Under the pieces are notes generated by a model, which ran no database searches, was not told the DNA's origin, and saw nothing but the letters and a program-made list of their open reading frames with translations. Shown piece by piece: positions 23,512-31,086 of a DNA stretch of 40,737 bases. How positions within the stretch are numbered: the first letter of the stretch is position 1; every line of letters begins with the position of its first letter. The translations under genes were made by a program, and so were the position numbers. Source of the stretch: Streptomyces sp. NRRL B-24085 (lineage in GTDB: Bacteria > Actinomycetota > Actinomycetes > Streptomycetales > Streptomycetaceae); assembly GCF_001282115.1 (NCBI RefSeq), contig NZ_LJBR01000038.1:1-40737 (forward strand). Direction: 5' to 3'.

Positions 23512-24365
23512 TGCACCCCCCGGTCTTGAGCCGCCACTTCACCCTCTTCGCGACCGCCACCCGCTACGCGCTCATCGAGCATCTGCGCAACCGCTTCGCC
23601 ATGGTGCTCGTCGCCCTCTTCATCCCCGCATGGACCGCGCTCGGCTTCCTGTCCGTGCCGAGCACCGAGATCCGGTTCCGGCTGCGGGCGACCGGGGAGG
23701 TACTGACCCCCGGCGGCAATCAGATCACCGAGATCACCGGAGTCCTCAATGCCGTCACTCTGATCATCGGATTCATGATGTTCGCGGCCACCTTCACCGG
23801 CGGCCACTTCGACCGCCGCCTGGCCCTGGCCGGATACCCCCGCACCCATCTCGTCCTCGCCAAGATCACCGGCCTCGCACTGGCCTCCGCCGCCGTCGCC
23901 ACCTACGCAACCGCCCTCACCTGCGCCTTCCAAGCACCAAAACAGCCCGCTGTCTTCGCCGCCGCACTGTTCTGCGCCGGACTGACCTACGGCGCACTCG
24001 GCGTCGCCTTCGGCTCCCTGCTGCGCCGCGAAGTCGAGGGCATGTTCGCCATCCTGATGACCAGCGTCATCGACCTCGCCCTGCAAAACCCCCTCTACAG
24101 CTCCAGCTCCGACGGCTCCATCGTGCGCTACCTGCCCTCCTACGGCGCCATGCAGGCCAGCACCGGCGCCGGTTTTTCCAACACTCCGCTGCCGAAGTAC
24201 CTCGCCATCCAGCTCCTGTGGTTCACCACGGCCGCACTGATCGGCTTCCTCGCCTTCCACCGCCGCACCCGCAACACCCTGCCCAAGACCGGACAAGCGC
24301 GCCTCATCCCTCCACGGCAGCCCGGGCACGACATGCAGCCGGGTAGCGCCAAACCCACGGCTTGA
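23508..24365 (+). CDS. ABC transporter permease (ABC-2 type)
   Basis: 285 residues from ATG 23508. About six membrane helices: VLVALFIPAWTALGFLSVPS; ITGVLNAVTLIIGFMMFAAT; LVLAKITGLALASAAVATYA; AALFCAGLTYGALGVAFGSL; FAILMTSVIDLALQNPL; QLLWFTTAALIGFLAFHRRT. The FDRRLALAGYPRTHLVLAK loop is typical of ABC-2 permeases, which couple to the ATPase through a cytoplasmic loop. Directly coupled to the ATPase gene. Exporter of an unknown, probably hydrophobic, product. Confidence 0.85.
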   Translation: MMHPPVLSRHFTLFATATRYALIEHLRNRFAMVLVALFIPAWTALGFLSVPSTEIRFRLRATGEVLTPGGNQITEITGVLNAVTLIIGFMMFAATFTGGHFDRRLALAGYPRTHLVLAKITGLALASAAVATYATALTCAFQAPKQPAVFAAALFCAGLTYGALGVAFGSLLRREVEGMFAILMTSVIDLALQNPLYSSSSDGSIVRYLPSYGAMQASTGAGFSNTPLPKYLAIQLLWFTTAALIGFLAFHRRTRNTLPKTGQARLIPPRQPGHDMQPGSAKPTA

Positions 24366-24559
24366 AGGCCGGGGGGACCGGACAGCGGCCGGACAGGATG
24401 CGGGCTTCGCTCGCGCCTTTGGCCCGGCTATCCACACACGTGGCTGAGCCTCAACCGGCGGGCATAGCCAGCGGCGTCAGCCGACGTCGCCGGCTCGTAG
24501 GGACGGGCGTGGTCCGGAGTTGCGCAGGCGGTACTCGACGATGCCGGGTTGGTCGACGG

Positions 24560-24759
24560 TGGAGGTATAGCGGAGCGCCGAGGAACCCCACGAACTCGAA
24601 GATTGCCCGGCGGTCGTCTGCGATGGAGTCGTCGCTTAGCCCCGCGCCGACTCCGGCCAGCAGGAACTGGTCGACCAGTTCCTGCTCGAAGTCTTCGTAT
24701 TCCTGTGCCGTCTCCAGCCGCCGCGGTGTCCCGATCGACCGGACGACCGCGAGCGTCAT
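24560..24759 (-). pseudogene. N-terminal remnant of a tyrosine recombinase (integrase)
   Basis: From ATG 24759 the minus strand reads IGTPRRLETAQEYEDFEQEL, VDQFLLAGVGAGLSDDSIAD, DRRAIFEFVGFLG. This fits the SAM-like N-terminal domain of actinobacterial phage-type integrases. It then runs into unrelated sequence (RPTRHRRVPPAQLRTTPV) and no catalytic domain with R-H-R-Y follows. About 200 nt further on (24366-24559) I see no gene; a minus-strand stretch EYRLRNSGPRPSLRAGDVG could be the end of another lost gene. The remnant lies near the right border of the segment that splits the surface-protein gene. Confidence 0.5.
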
Positions 24760-24918
24760 CCACGCCTCAGTTCAATGCCAACGTCCATGCGTCATGGATA
24801 GCGGCAGACCTTCAGGAATCTCGACGGAACGTCGAACTCTCCACGCGATCGAGTGAACCCCGCCTCACCAGCGTCGCAGGTCAGCGGGAGATGCATCGAA
24901 CGGAAGGAACTCACGGGA

Positions 24919-25340
24919 GTCCCGACAAGTGGCAGCCCGCTGCATGACGTCGTCGACGACCAGGACGTCATCGTCACCCCTGGCGCGGACAGTCCGCTGA
25001 CGATCACCGACCCCTTCAAGCCCGCCACGGTCACGCTGAAGACCAAGGACAGCAAGAGCGACAAGCTGCTGCCCGGGTCGACCGTCAACATCGGCACCGG
25101 CGACACCACCCTCCTCACCCTCACCACCGGCGCAGGCGGCACCGCCTCCGCGAAACTGCCCATCAACAGCCGTACCGGCAGTCACTTCTGGGTCAAGCAA
25201 ACGACGGCAACGGACGGATACGACCTGTACAAGCCCTCGAAAAGCTTCACCGCAAAGCCCGGCAGCCCGGTCACCGTGACCGTCACCAACGCCAAGACCA
25301 CCGGCACGACACCGGAGCCCGCCACCTCCGAGAAACCGTC
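24919..25340 (+). pseudogene. Surface protein, piece 2: rest of domain 1, second SpaA-like domain, start of stalk
   Basis: The frame resumes in family sense at VPTSGSPLHDVVDDQDVIVT, finishing the first domain (PLTITDPFKPATVTLKTKDS), then a second SpaA-like domain: DKLLPGSTVNIGTGDTTLLT, TLTTGAGGTASAKLPI, SHFWVKQTTATDGYDLYKPS, VTVTVTNAKT. A stalk follows (TGTTPEPATSEKPS) until the IS21 end at 25341. An in-frame GTG at 24853 precedes it, but the residues before 24919 look foreign. No signal peptide remains with this piece. Confidence 0.75.
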
Positions 25341-25391
25341 TGTCGGCGTACGAGCTGAAGTGCAGAGTCGCGTACGGATGAACGTGCAGAG
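25341..25391 (+). repeat. IS21 left inverted repeat
   Basis: 51 nt starting TGTCGGCGTAC. It matches the reverse complement of 27652-27702 in the outer 11 and inner 23 nt, with mismatches in the middle. It contains internal TGCA-ending subrepeats, usual for multiple IstA-binding sites. Confidence 0.85.
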
Positions 25392-25394
25392 GTG

Positions 25395-26165
25395 TCAGGC
25401 GACTTCGGTCTCGCGCTCGATGGCTTTGAGGCGGTTCTTCAGGCGGTAGCTCGGGCCGTTAATCGAGATCACTTCGCAGTGGTGCAGGAGACGGTCAAGG
25501 ATGGCGGTGGCGAGGACCTCGTCACCGAAGACCTGGCCCCATTCGCTGAAGGTCTTGTTCGAGGTCAGGATGATCGAGCCCTTCTCGTAACGCTTGGAGA
25601 TCACCTGGAAGACCAGGTTCGCCTCGGCTCGCTCGAGGGGCTGGTAGCCGACCTCGTCGACCACGAGAACGCTGGGCCGCAGATAGGTGCCGAGTTTCCT
25701 GCTCAACCGTCCGGTCTCCTCGGCGGCCTTGAGGTTGCGGACCATGTCGTCGAGGCTGGTGAAGTAGATCGAGTAGCCGGCCCGGCAGGCCGCGACGGCC
25801 AGGGCGACGGCGATGTGCGTCTTGCCGACTCCAGGCGGCCCCAGCAGGGCCGCGTTGGCCTTGGCCTCGACGAAGGAGAGGGTGGCCAAGTCCTTGACCT
25901 TGCGCGGGTCGAGCTCAGGCTGGAAGGAGAAGTCGTACTCATCCAGCGTCTTGTGATGCGGCAGCCGGGACAGCCGCAGGCCCTGGCGGAAGCGTCGGTC
26001 GTCGCGGACGGCCAGTTCCTCGGACAGCACCAGGTCGAGGAAGTCGAGGTATCCCAGCTTGGCCTCGTCGGCCCGGCGGGTGTACTCGTTGATGGTCTCC
26101 GCCAGGTGGGGCAGGCCGAGCTTGCCGGCCGTGGTGCGGATGCGGTTGCCGGTCAGCTCGCTCAA
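25395..26165 (-). CDS. istB: IS21 helper ATPase
   Basis: 256 residues. Start at 26165 overlaps the end of istA by 4 nt. AAA+ ATPase of the IstB/DnaC group: N-terminal helical part (TRRADEAKLGYLDFLDLVLS), Walker A LLGPPGVGKTHIAVALAVAA, Walker B PSVLVVDEVGYQPLERAEAN, sensor-1 SIILTSNKTFSEWGQVFGDE, and the Arg-containing end ILDRLLHHCEVISINGPSYR. It helps the transposase choose and engage target DNA. Full length for the family, with no damage seen. Confidence 0.95.
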   Translation of the reverse strand: MSELTGNRIRTTAGKLGLPHLAETINEYTRRADEAKLGYLDFLDLVLSEELAVRDDRRFRQGLRLSRLPHHKTLDEYDFSFQPELDPRKVKDLATLSFVEAKANAALLGPPGVGKTHIAVALAVAACRAGYSIYFTSLDDMVRNLKAAEETGRLSRKLGTYLRPSVLVVDEVGYQPLERAEANLVFQVISKRYEKGSIILTSNKTFSEWGQVFGDEVLATAILDRLLHHCEVISINGPSYRLKNRLKAIERETEVA

Positions 26166-27580
26166 GAGGACTCCTTCGTCGGGGAGTTGGTGGTGAAGGG
26201 CCGGGTCCCGGTCAGCTCGTCATAGACCGACAGCGGTCGGCGGCCGACCTCGATCTGAGTGGCGACGGCCCGGTTCAGCAGGGCCTGCAGCGGCCCGGCC
26301 GCCTCGCCCGGGGCCGGTTCGTGCCGGGGCCGCGGCGGGACGTCACCCGTGGTGGTCCGTCGGCCCTTTCCGGTGGGCAGACCGTCCCAGTGGCTCTCCT
26401 CGACGACACGCGTCCCGCGGCCGACAGCCCGCGGGTGCATCGCCAGCAGCGTCTCGCCGCTGCCGTCGGGAGCGGTCGAATGGAGCATCACCTGCGACTT
26501 CGTGGCCCGGACCTCGACCAGCTGACGGGAGCGGACGCGGCGGGCGGGCACCGAGTAGAGGTTGCCGCCGAAGGCGACCAGACAGTCTTTGCCGACCGGC
26601 CGAAGGTGCCGCTCGGCCACCAGATACGGCGTCGGCGGCAGCGGCTTGAGGGCCGCGTGGTCACGGGCCGCCCGCTCGCCGATGACCTCCCGGTGGGTCT
26701 TGTGGATCTGGGCCCTGCGCTGCGGCACCCAGGACAGGAAAGCGGCGTCCATCTCCTCGATGGAGGAGAAGGCCCGCCCGGACAGGACGTGGTCGCGGAC
26801 GATCAGCACCTGCCGTTCGACGCGGCCCTTGCCGGTGGGCCGGTAGGCGGCCAGCACGTCGATGTCGAAGTCGTAGTGGCCGGCGAAGCCGACCGCTTCC
26901 GGGTGCAGCGGGACGGCCTCGCCGGGGGCGACGTGGCGGCGGACGACGGTCTTGGTCCGGTCGTAGACGATCGTCATCGGCACCCCGCCGAAGTGGGCAA
27001 ATGCCCGGCGGTGGCAGTCGAAGAAGGTCTGCAGGTCCTGGCTGGTGGTGAAGCAGCAGAACGGGTCGCGCGAGTACGACAGCGTCATGTGGAAGGAGTA
27101 GACCTTCGTGATGCCCGTGTGGGCGAGGACCTTGCCCTCGTCGCCCCAGTCCACCTGGGCCTGGGCCCCGGGGATCACCTCGAACCGGCGGTGCATCCCC
27201 GCCAACTCCTTGGGCGTGATGCCGAGTTCCTCGGCGATCCGCGGGCGGGCTTCCTGAACGTAGAGCTTGGTCCGCTGGTAGTTGCCGGTGAACCCGTACT
27301 CCGTGGCCAACCGCTCGTGGATGACGGCGGCCTTCATCAGGATCTCCGCCCGCAGCATCGAGTCGACCAGCGGCGCGAACTCGTCGATCACCCTCGCCCG
27401 GGACCGCCCGCTCGGGGACCGGCGCGGCGGTGACACAGGCCCGTCGGCAGACAGGTACTTGCTGACCGTCCGCCAGTTGAGTCCGGTCTCCTTGGCGACC
27501 TCCGACAGGCTCATGGCACCGGACTCGACCAGACCGCGAAAGCGCCGCAATTCCAGCCAGCGTTGCGGATCCAGGACCAC
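26162..27580 (-). CDS. istA: IS21 transposase
   Basis: 472 residues from 27580. N-terminal helix-turn-helix (SLSEVAKETGLNWRTVSKYL). The catalytic DDE/RNase H-like core begins AQVDWGDEGKVL (first Asp) and continues GGVPMTIVYDRTKTVVRRHV (second Asp); the third acidic residue is expected in GRVERQVLIVRDHVL. The C-terminal beta-barrel part VAFGGNLYSVPARRVRSRQL is standard for IstA. Typical length. It overlaps istB by 4 nt, and the pair forms one transcript. Confidence 0.95.
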   Translation of the reverse strand: MVLDPQRWLELRRFRGLVESGAMSLSEVAKETGLNWRTVSKYLSADGPVSPPRRSPSGRSRARVIDEFAPLVDSMLRAEILMKAAVIHERLATEYGFTGNYQRTKLYVQEARPRIAEELGITPKELAGMHRRFEVIPGAQAQVDWGDEGKVLAHTGITKVYSFHMTLSYSRDPFCCFTTSQDLQTFFDCHRRAFAHFGGVPMTIVYDRTKTVVRRHVAPGEAVPLHPEAVGFAGHYDFDIDVLAAYRPTGKGRVERQVLIVRDHVLSGRAFSSIEEMDAAFLSWVPQRRAQIHKTHREVIGERAARDHAALKPLPPTPYLVAERHLRPVGKDCLVAFGGNLYSVPARRVRSRQLVEVRATKSQVMLHSTAPDGSGETLLAMHPRAVGRGTRVVEESHWDGLPTGKGRRTTTGDVPPRPRHEPAPGEAAGPLQALLNRAVATQIEVGRRPLSVYDELTGTRPFTTNSPTKESS

Positions 27581-27651
27581 GGCCCACCCCTCTCTGCAAC
27601 CTCAACAACAGGCAGCAGAGTGCCGAGCATCGTCCCCCAACACATCAAGAA

Positions 27652-27702
27652 CTCTGCACGTTCATCCGTACGCGGCTATGCACGTTCACGTGTACGCCGA
27701 CA
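27652..27702 (-). repeat. IS21 right inverted repeat
   Basis: Reverse-complement partner of 25341-25391, ending CCGACA and followed by the target duplication CCGTC (27703-27707). Confidence 0.85.
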
Positions 27703-27707
27703 CCGTC

Positions 27708-27987
27708 AGACAAGCCGGCCGACGAGTCCACGTCGGACAAGCCGATCCCGAACCAGGGCGACACCACTTCCTCGCCGTCTGTCTCGCCATCCGACAGCGC
27801 GGTCGTAACCGAGACGGCGTCGAGCACTGCGGTCCCCACCGCCGAGGGCACGCTCGCCCACACCGGAGTCGACGCCACCCCGTGGCTACTCGGCGGCGCC
27901 GGCTTCCTCCTCGCCGCTGGCGGAGGCGCCATCTTCGCGGCACGCCGCCGCCGAATCGACGACAGCGACGGCCCCGCTCACAGCTGA
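27708..27987 (+). pseudogene. Surface protein, piece 3: stalk end and LAHTG sorting signal
   Basis: Joined across the IS21 (one CCGTC copy kept), the frame reads EKPSDKPADESTSDKPIPNQ and continues through a Ser/Thr/Pro stalk. It ends in a sortase signal: LAHTG, then hydrophobic WLLGGAGFLLAAGGGAIF, then AARRRRIDD, stop 27985-27987. LAxTG is the actinobacterial sortase E type motif. No sortase gene is in the window. Cut from its signal peptide by two insertions, this piece should not reach the surface. Confidence 0.8.
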
Positions 27988-28392
27988 TACAGCCCCGTCG
28001 GCACCCGCCACAGCCCTCGAATTCCGTCACGGATTTCGGGGGCTTTCGCGTGCCCGGTAGACGGGCCTACGGATGGGAGCCGCCACCTGGCCGGACCCCA
28101 CAGGAGCATGCGCGGGCGACCTACGACGGCCGACGGAACCTGCGGAAGTGGCGGACAGCGCGACCGCCGTCACGAAGGCTCGCGGGCGCCTCGGATCCTG
28201 GTCCGCAGGCGTTCCTGTGGCTCTGCGCATGAGAACGGGAGTCGTTTATCAACGACTCCCGGAGTCACTGGGAGACCCCGCCGCTTGATCAATGTCGATG
28301 AGTTCGGGAGTCGCTGACGGCCGGGTCGGCGGTTCGAGGGTCCCCCTTGGCAAAGCGGGCCGGGCTCAGGGCAGCCGCGTGCGGCGCGCGCC
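27988..28392. other. Intergenic region with a perfect hairpin
   Basis: 405 nt between the surface-protein end and the winged-helix gene. It contains GGGAGTCGTT-TATC-AACGACTCCC (28237-28260), a perfect 10-bp hairpin, within the repeat copy at 28231-28310. No convincing coding region; short open frames here lack starts with ribosome sites. Confidence 0.6.
28231..28310 (+). repeat. Left copy of an inverted 80-nt repeat
   Basis: Begins GAGAACGGGAGTCGTTTATC and ends GATGAGTTCGGGAG. The reverse complement of 30018-30093 has the same ends and internal similarity (first 23 nt nearly identical). The two copies face each other around the 28393-29925 genes. Confidence 0.65.
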
Positions 28393-29529
28393 TCACTCGT
28401 CGGCCGGCGCATGGCCGGCGAGCCGCTCGGGATCGTGCTGCACGCGCTTCATGGCGGCATCGGCGAGTGCCTCTCGCCGATGGGTGAGTTCCCGGTCGAG
28501 CGCCTGCGCGGCGCTCTCAGCGAGCCCATCGTCGGTCATCTGCCAAAAATGTGGCTGGTAAGGCTGGCGGACGCGAGTGGGCTGAGAGAAGAGCGCCGTT
28601 ATGACGGGGTCGGCGATCGCGTCCAGGGCAGCCTTTAGCCCCTCGGGAGGTTCGGCGTGGCGGATGAGACCGAACTCGAGAAGGCGCTGACACCCGTCTT
28701 CCCAGGCATCGTCACGCAGACCGAAGGCCTGCATGCGGGGCCGCGTGGTGAGGAAGACGCCCGACACGCGGTGCTTCCTGGGCGCCCACTGGCTCATCCA
28801 TCTCAGGATGAGCCAGGTGGCGACCTCGGAAGGATTGAGCACCTGGATCCAGCCCTTCAGGAAGAAATCCTTAGGGAGCGTGATCGTCCTGGCGGCTGTC
28901 CAGCTACGGACGGGGACGGTGTAGAAGTCTGGGGTCGGCATATCGCCCCGCCCGCCTTCCTCCATGAGCGAGAAGTCCTCGTATAACCGCTGTCCGCGCG
29001 CGCCCCGGGGCAGGGAGACCAAGGCGTCTTCATGGCCGAGTTCTTCCAGAGTTCTCAGGGCTCCCTTGACTTGCCGAAGCCGCAGGTCCTCCAGCTTCCT
29101 CGTGCGCCACCGCTCCTCCGCGCGCGTACTACCGCGGAGCTCTGGAGGCATGTTCTTGAACGCGGCGTCGTACGCCCCCGACGCCGTGTCGTACGCACCG
29201 TCGATGGCAACGAGGGCGGACCACGATTCGGCACCCTTCAGCGGGCGGACGTTCTGCCAGGGGTCCCTCGTGTCCAGTCGGCACTGCGCCTCGAAGAGGG
29301 CCAGCAGGTAGAAGCGCAGCGCTATCCCTCGCGGAAGGACTAGCTTGGTGAGTCTCGACCGTTCCCCGTCGGCCCGCAGCAAAGCGGTGCGCAGGACGAT
29401 CGAGTCCGGCTTCTTCCCTGCCTTCCAGATTCCGCCCAGGGCCTCAGACGCTTTCGTTACCGAGCCGGTCCTTCGCATCTGCTGCAGTCGGCGCAGTCTG
29501 CGCTCGTTCGTCTCCCGTGCATCAGCCAC
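28393..29529 (-). CDS. Two-winged-helix DNA-binding protein, possibly a replication initiator
   Basis: 378 residues from 29529. Two similar halves can be seen. The first (about 64-190) has LVLPRGIALRFYLLALFEAQ and RQVKGALRTLEELGHEDALV with SLPRGARGQRLYEDF. The second (about 215-315) has ITLPKDFFLKGWIQVLNPSE, VATWLILRWMSQWAP and AWEDGCQRLLEFGLIRH. Strand-helix-helix-wing pairs with 'LP..ff..gw...L...E' are the layout of plasmid Rep proteins, hence the suggestion. A large regulator is the alternative. The palindromic cluster at 29539-29610 directly before its start would serve as operator or iteron. Low sequence recognition; the family is unnamed to me. Confidence 0.45.
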   Translation of the reverse strand: MADARETNERRLRRLQQMRRTGSVTKASEALGGIWKAGKKPDSIVLRTALLRADGERSRLTKLVLPRGIALRFYLLALFEAQCRLDTRDPWQNVRPLKGAESWSALVAIDGAYDTASGAYDAAFKNMPPELRGSTRAEERWRTRKLEDLRLRQVKGALRTLEELGHEDALVSLPRGARGQRLYEDFSLMEEGGRGDMPTPDFYTVPVRSWTAARTITLPKDFFLKGWIQVLNPSEVATWLILRWMSQWAPRKHRVSGVFLTTRPRMQAFGLRDDAWEDGCQRLLEFGLIRHAEPPEGLKAALDAIADPVITALFSQPTRVRQPYQPHFWQMTDDGLAESAAQALDRELTHRREALADAAMKRVQHDPERLAGHAPADE

Positions 29530-29538
29530 GAAGAAAGA

Positions 29539-29610
29539 TTAGCGTTTTGATCCCACCGTCTTGATCCGGGTAAAGACCTTCAAGAGCCTTTACCCGGATC
29601 AAAACGTTAA
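29539..29610. promoter_or_regulatory. Palindromic operator/iteron cluster
   Basis: Perfect 15-bp arms TTGATCCGGGTAAAG (29561-29575) and CTTTACCCGGATCAA (29588-29602) around a 12-nt loop. A further half-site TTAGCGTTTTGATCC (29539-29553) matches the outer right end read in reverse (TTAACGTTTTGATCC, 29610-29596). It is AT-rich against its surroundings and lies 10 nt upstream of the winged-helix gene. Likely binding site for that protein. Confidence 0.7.
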
Positions 29611-29705
29611 TCACGTCCCGACGAAGGGACTTCCAGGCCCCTCACCATGGACTTTAGGCCCGCTCAACGCGGGCTCGGCGGTCACGTCGTTCGCACAGAC
29701 GCGAA

Positions 29706-29730
29706 CGGCCCCGGGGTTCAGCCGGGGCCG
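29706..29730 (+). terminator. GC-rich hairpin, leader or terminator
   Basis: CGGCCCCGG-GGTTCAG-CCGGGGCCG, 9-bp perfect stem, 7-nt loop, no T tract. It lies 33 nt before the small membrane gene, so attenuation of that gene is also possible. Confidence 0.45.
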
Positions 29731-29763
29731 CCTGCTCGAGGATTCCTTCAAGGAGAACAGTAC

Positions 29764-29925
29764 GTGGCAGATTCCAATGACCCCCAGCCCCTGCCCCAGC
29801 GCTGGGCGATCATTCTGCTCGCCGGAGTCCTGGCGGGCGCCCTCGTCCTGAGCCTGGCAGGCCCGCTGCCCGGGCTCGGTGCCGCAGGCGCGACGGTGCT
29901 CGCCCTGCACAAGCTCGTGGCGTAG
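29764..29925 (+). CDS. Small membrane protein (53 residues)
   Basis: GTG 29764 with an excellent AAGGAGA about 8 nt upstream. Begins VADSNDPQPLPQRWAIILLA; a hydrophobic span of about 30 residues (IILLAGVLAGALVLSLAGPL and on) makes one or two membrane helices; ends LALHKLVA. Small proteins of this type (QRW followed by two helices) are common on Streptomyces plasmids and in element control regions, but their role is not known to me. An upstream in-frame TTG at 29647 lacks a ribosome site. Bracketed by the inverted 80-nt repeats with the winged-helix gene. Confidence 0.6.
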   Translation: MADSNDPQPLPQRWAIILLAGVLAGALVLSLAGPLPGLGAAGATVLALHKLVA

Positions 29926-30017
29926 CGAAACCGGTGGAGGGGGCTGCTGGCACCCTCCACCGGCGCCGTCAGGTGCCCCTGGCCGCTCTGTGCCCAACAG
30001 GGCGGCACCGCGGGTGC

Positions 30018-30093
30018 CTCCCGAACTCGTGAACATCGACTTGGCCGGCTTTGAAGTGCTTCCCGCGCTCATTGACAAACGACTCCCGTTCTC
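30018..30093 (-). repeat. Right copy of the inverted 80-nt repeat
   Basis: Read on the minus strand it starts GAGAACGGGAGTCGTTTGTC and ends CACGAGTTCGGGAG, pairing with 28231-28310. Its outer end abuts the decayed RmlD-like gene. Confidence 0.65.
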
Positions 30094-30522
30094 GTGGATA
30101 AAGCCATTCCTGCGTGGCGCGGCCGTCAAGACGCACGTCGAGGGGTCCCGGCAGCGGGGTGTCGGTTCGCGGCCCGGGGGTCAGCCGCGCGGCGTCCAGC
30201 CCTTCGCGCTCGGCGATCAGTCGGCCGAGGTCGCCACGGCTGAGCGCCTCCAGCCAGGCGAGGTGGAACACCCCCGCTGCATCGGGCAGCGCGAGTTCCA
30301 AGAGCGCGGCAGCCAGGTCCTCGACATGCTGGCAGCCACGTCGTCGATCACTCCGTCAACCTGCGCGGGGTCCCAGACGTCGAGGGGATGTCAGGGGACT
30401 TCCGAGACCGTGCCGGGTCGGGTGGTGGCAAACGTCGCGGCGGTCTCGTGCCCCGCCGCCGTGGCCTGGCGTGCCAGTTCGGTTCCCAGGAAGCCGCTGC
30501 CGCGGATGATCAGGACCGTCAT
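30094..30522 (-). pseudogene. Decayed sugar-nucleotide reductase (RmlD-like)
   Basis: The N-terminus from ATG 30522 is a clear Rossmann start: MTVLIIRGSGFLGTELARQA, TAAGHETAATF. It stops after about 43 codons. In another frame the C-terminal part survives: VEDLAAALLELALPDAAGVF, HLAWLEALSRGDLGRLIAER, GPLDVRLDGRATQ. The central catalytic region (YxxxK) is missing. The gene has therefore lost its middle and a frame, and its end merges with the repeat at 30018-30093. It probably marks the old chromosomal or plasmid context into which the repeat-bounded unit was inserted. Confidence 0.7.
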
Positions 30523-30584
30523 GGCTCGACACGGTAGGGGGCGCGGGATCGACAGTGCTGCCGCTTCCGGCACCGCCGTGGCAG

Positions 30585-31073
30585 TTACCCGAAACCCTTA
30601 CCCAACTCCAGTGCGGGGACGAGCACTTCGGCCGCGACGCACTCGTGGCACGCTGAGGCGCCGGGCCGCATCAGCGCGTCCAGCGCCTCCATGGTCCCCA
30701 ACTCCTTGCCTCCGACCGTCGCATGGCGGCAAACGGCATCATGGACGACCGTGCCGCCGCGACGCTGCGGATCCGGCCGTACGACCCACCCCGACGGCTT
30801 CGGCAGCGGAAGAGCATCAAGGCGCCGATGTGTTGGGACGATCGACAGGTCTACACCATCGATCGGCTGGAGCTGCTTGTCCGTGACCCACACCGAGTAC
30901 TCGGCAGGCTCCACCCCGTCCTCCGTCGCGACCCAGGAGGGCACGCCGATGCGGTACCTCCATGGGTGTCTTCCCGTCGTCTGCAACCTCTCGTACAGGC
31001 GGACCTGCACGGCCTGCTCATCCGGCAAGACCAGCGTTATCAAGGCGAACGGCTGCGACGGGGAGGCGGCCAC
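30585..31073 (-). CDS. DUF6233-type protein
   Basis: 162 residues from GTG 31073 with GAGGAGGG 7 nt upstream; the frame extends further but lacks a better start. The sequence FALITLVLPDEQAVQVRLYE, WRYRIGVPSWVATEDGVEPA EYSVWV and GVDLSIVPTHRRLDALPLPK, then SGWVVRPDPQRRGGTVVHDA, fits the Streptomyces DUF6233 family. It ends with the family's paired cysteines (ASACHECVA; earlier AVCRHA), possibly binding zinc. Function unknown. It follows the small gene at 31087 by 13 nt, a common pairing. Confidence 0.7.
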   Translation of the reverse strand: MAASPSQPFALITLVLPDEQAVQVRLYERLQTTGRHPWRYRIGVPSWVATEDGVEPAEYSVWVTDKQLQPIDGVDLSIVPTHRRLDALPLPKPSGWVVRPDPQRRGGTVVHDAVCRHATVGGKELGTMEALDALMRPGASACHECVAAEVLVPALELGKGFG

Positions 31074-31086
31074 GACGGTCCCTCCT

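Larger units (their letters stand above)
25341..27702. mobile_element. IS21-family insertion sequence, complete
   Basis: 2362 bp with two genes, istA and istB, on the minus strand. The terminal inverted repeats are 51 nt long (25341-25391 and 27652-27702), both beginning TGTCGGCGTAC and sharing CGCGTACGGATGAACGTGCA further in. TGT...ACA ends are typical of IS21. The flanks carry a 5-bp direct repeat CCGTC (25336-25340 and 27703-27707). The element sits inside the stalk coding region of the LAHTG surface protein. It appears intact and may still move. Confidence 0.93.

Noticed and set aside
23324..24346. 340-codon plus-strand frame overlapping the ABC genes
   Set aside because: Arg/His/Pro-rich shadow; the ABC ATPase and permease frames carry all family motifs.
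26321..27433. 370-codon plus-strand frame
   Set aside because: Shadow of istA, which has clear DDE and HTH motifs.
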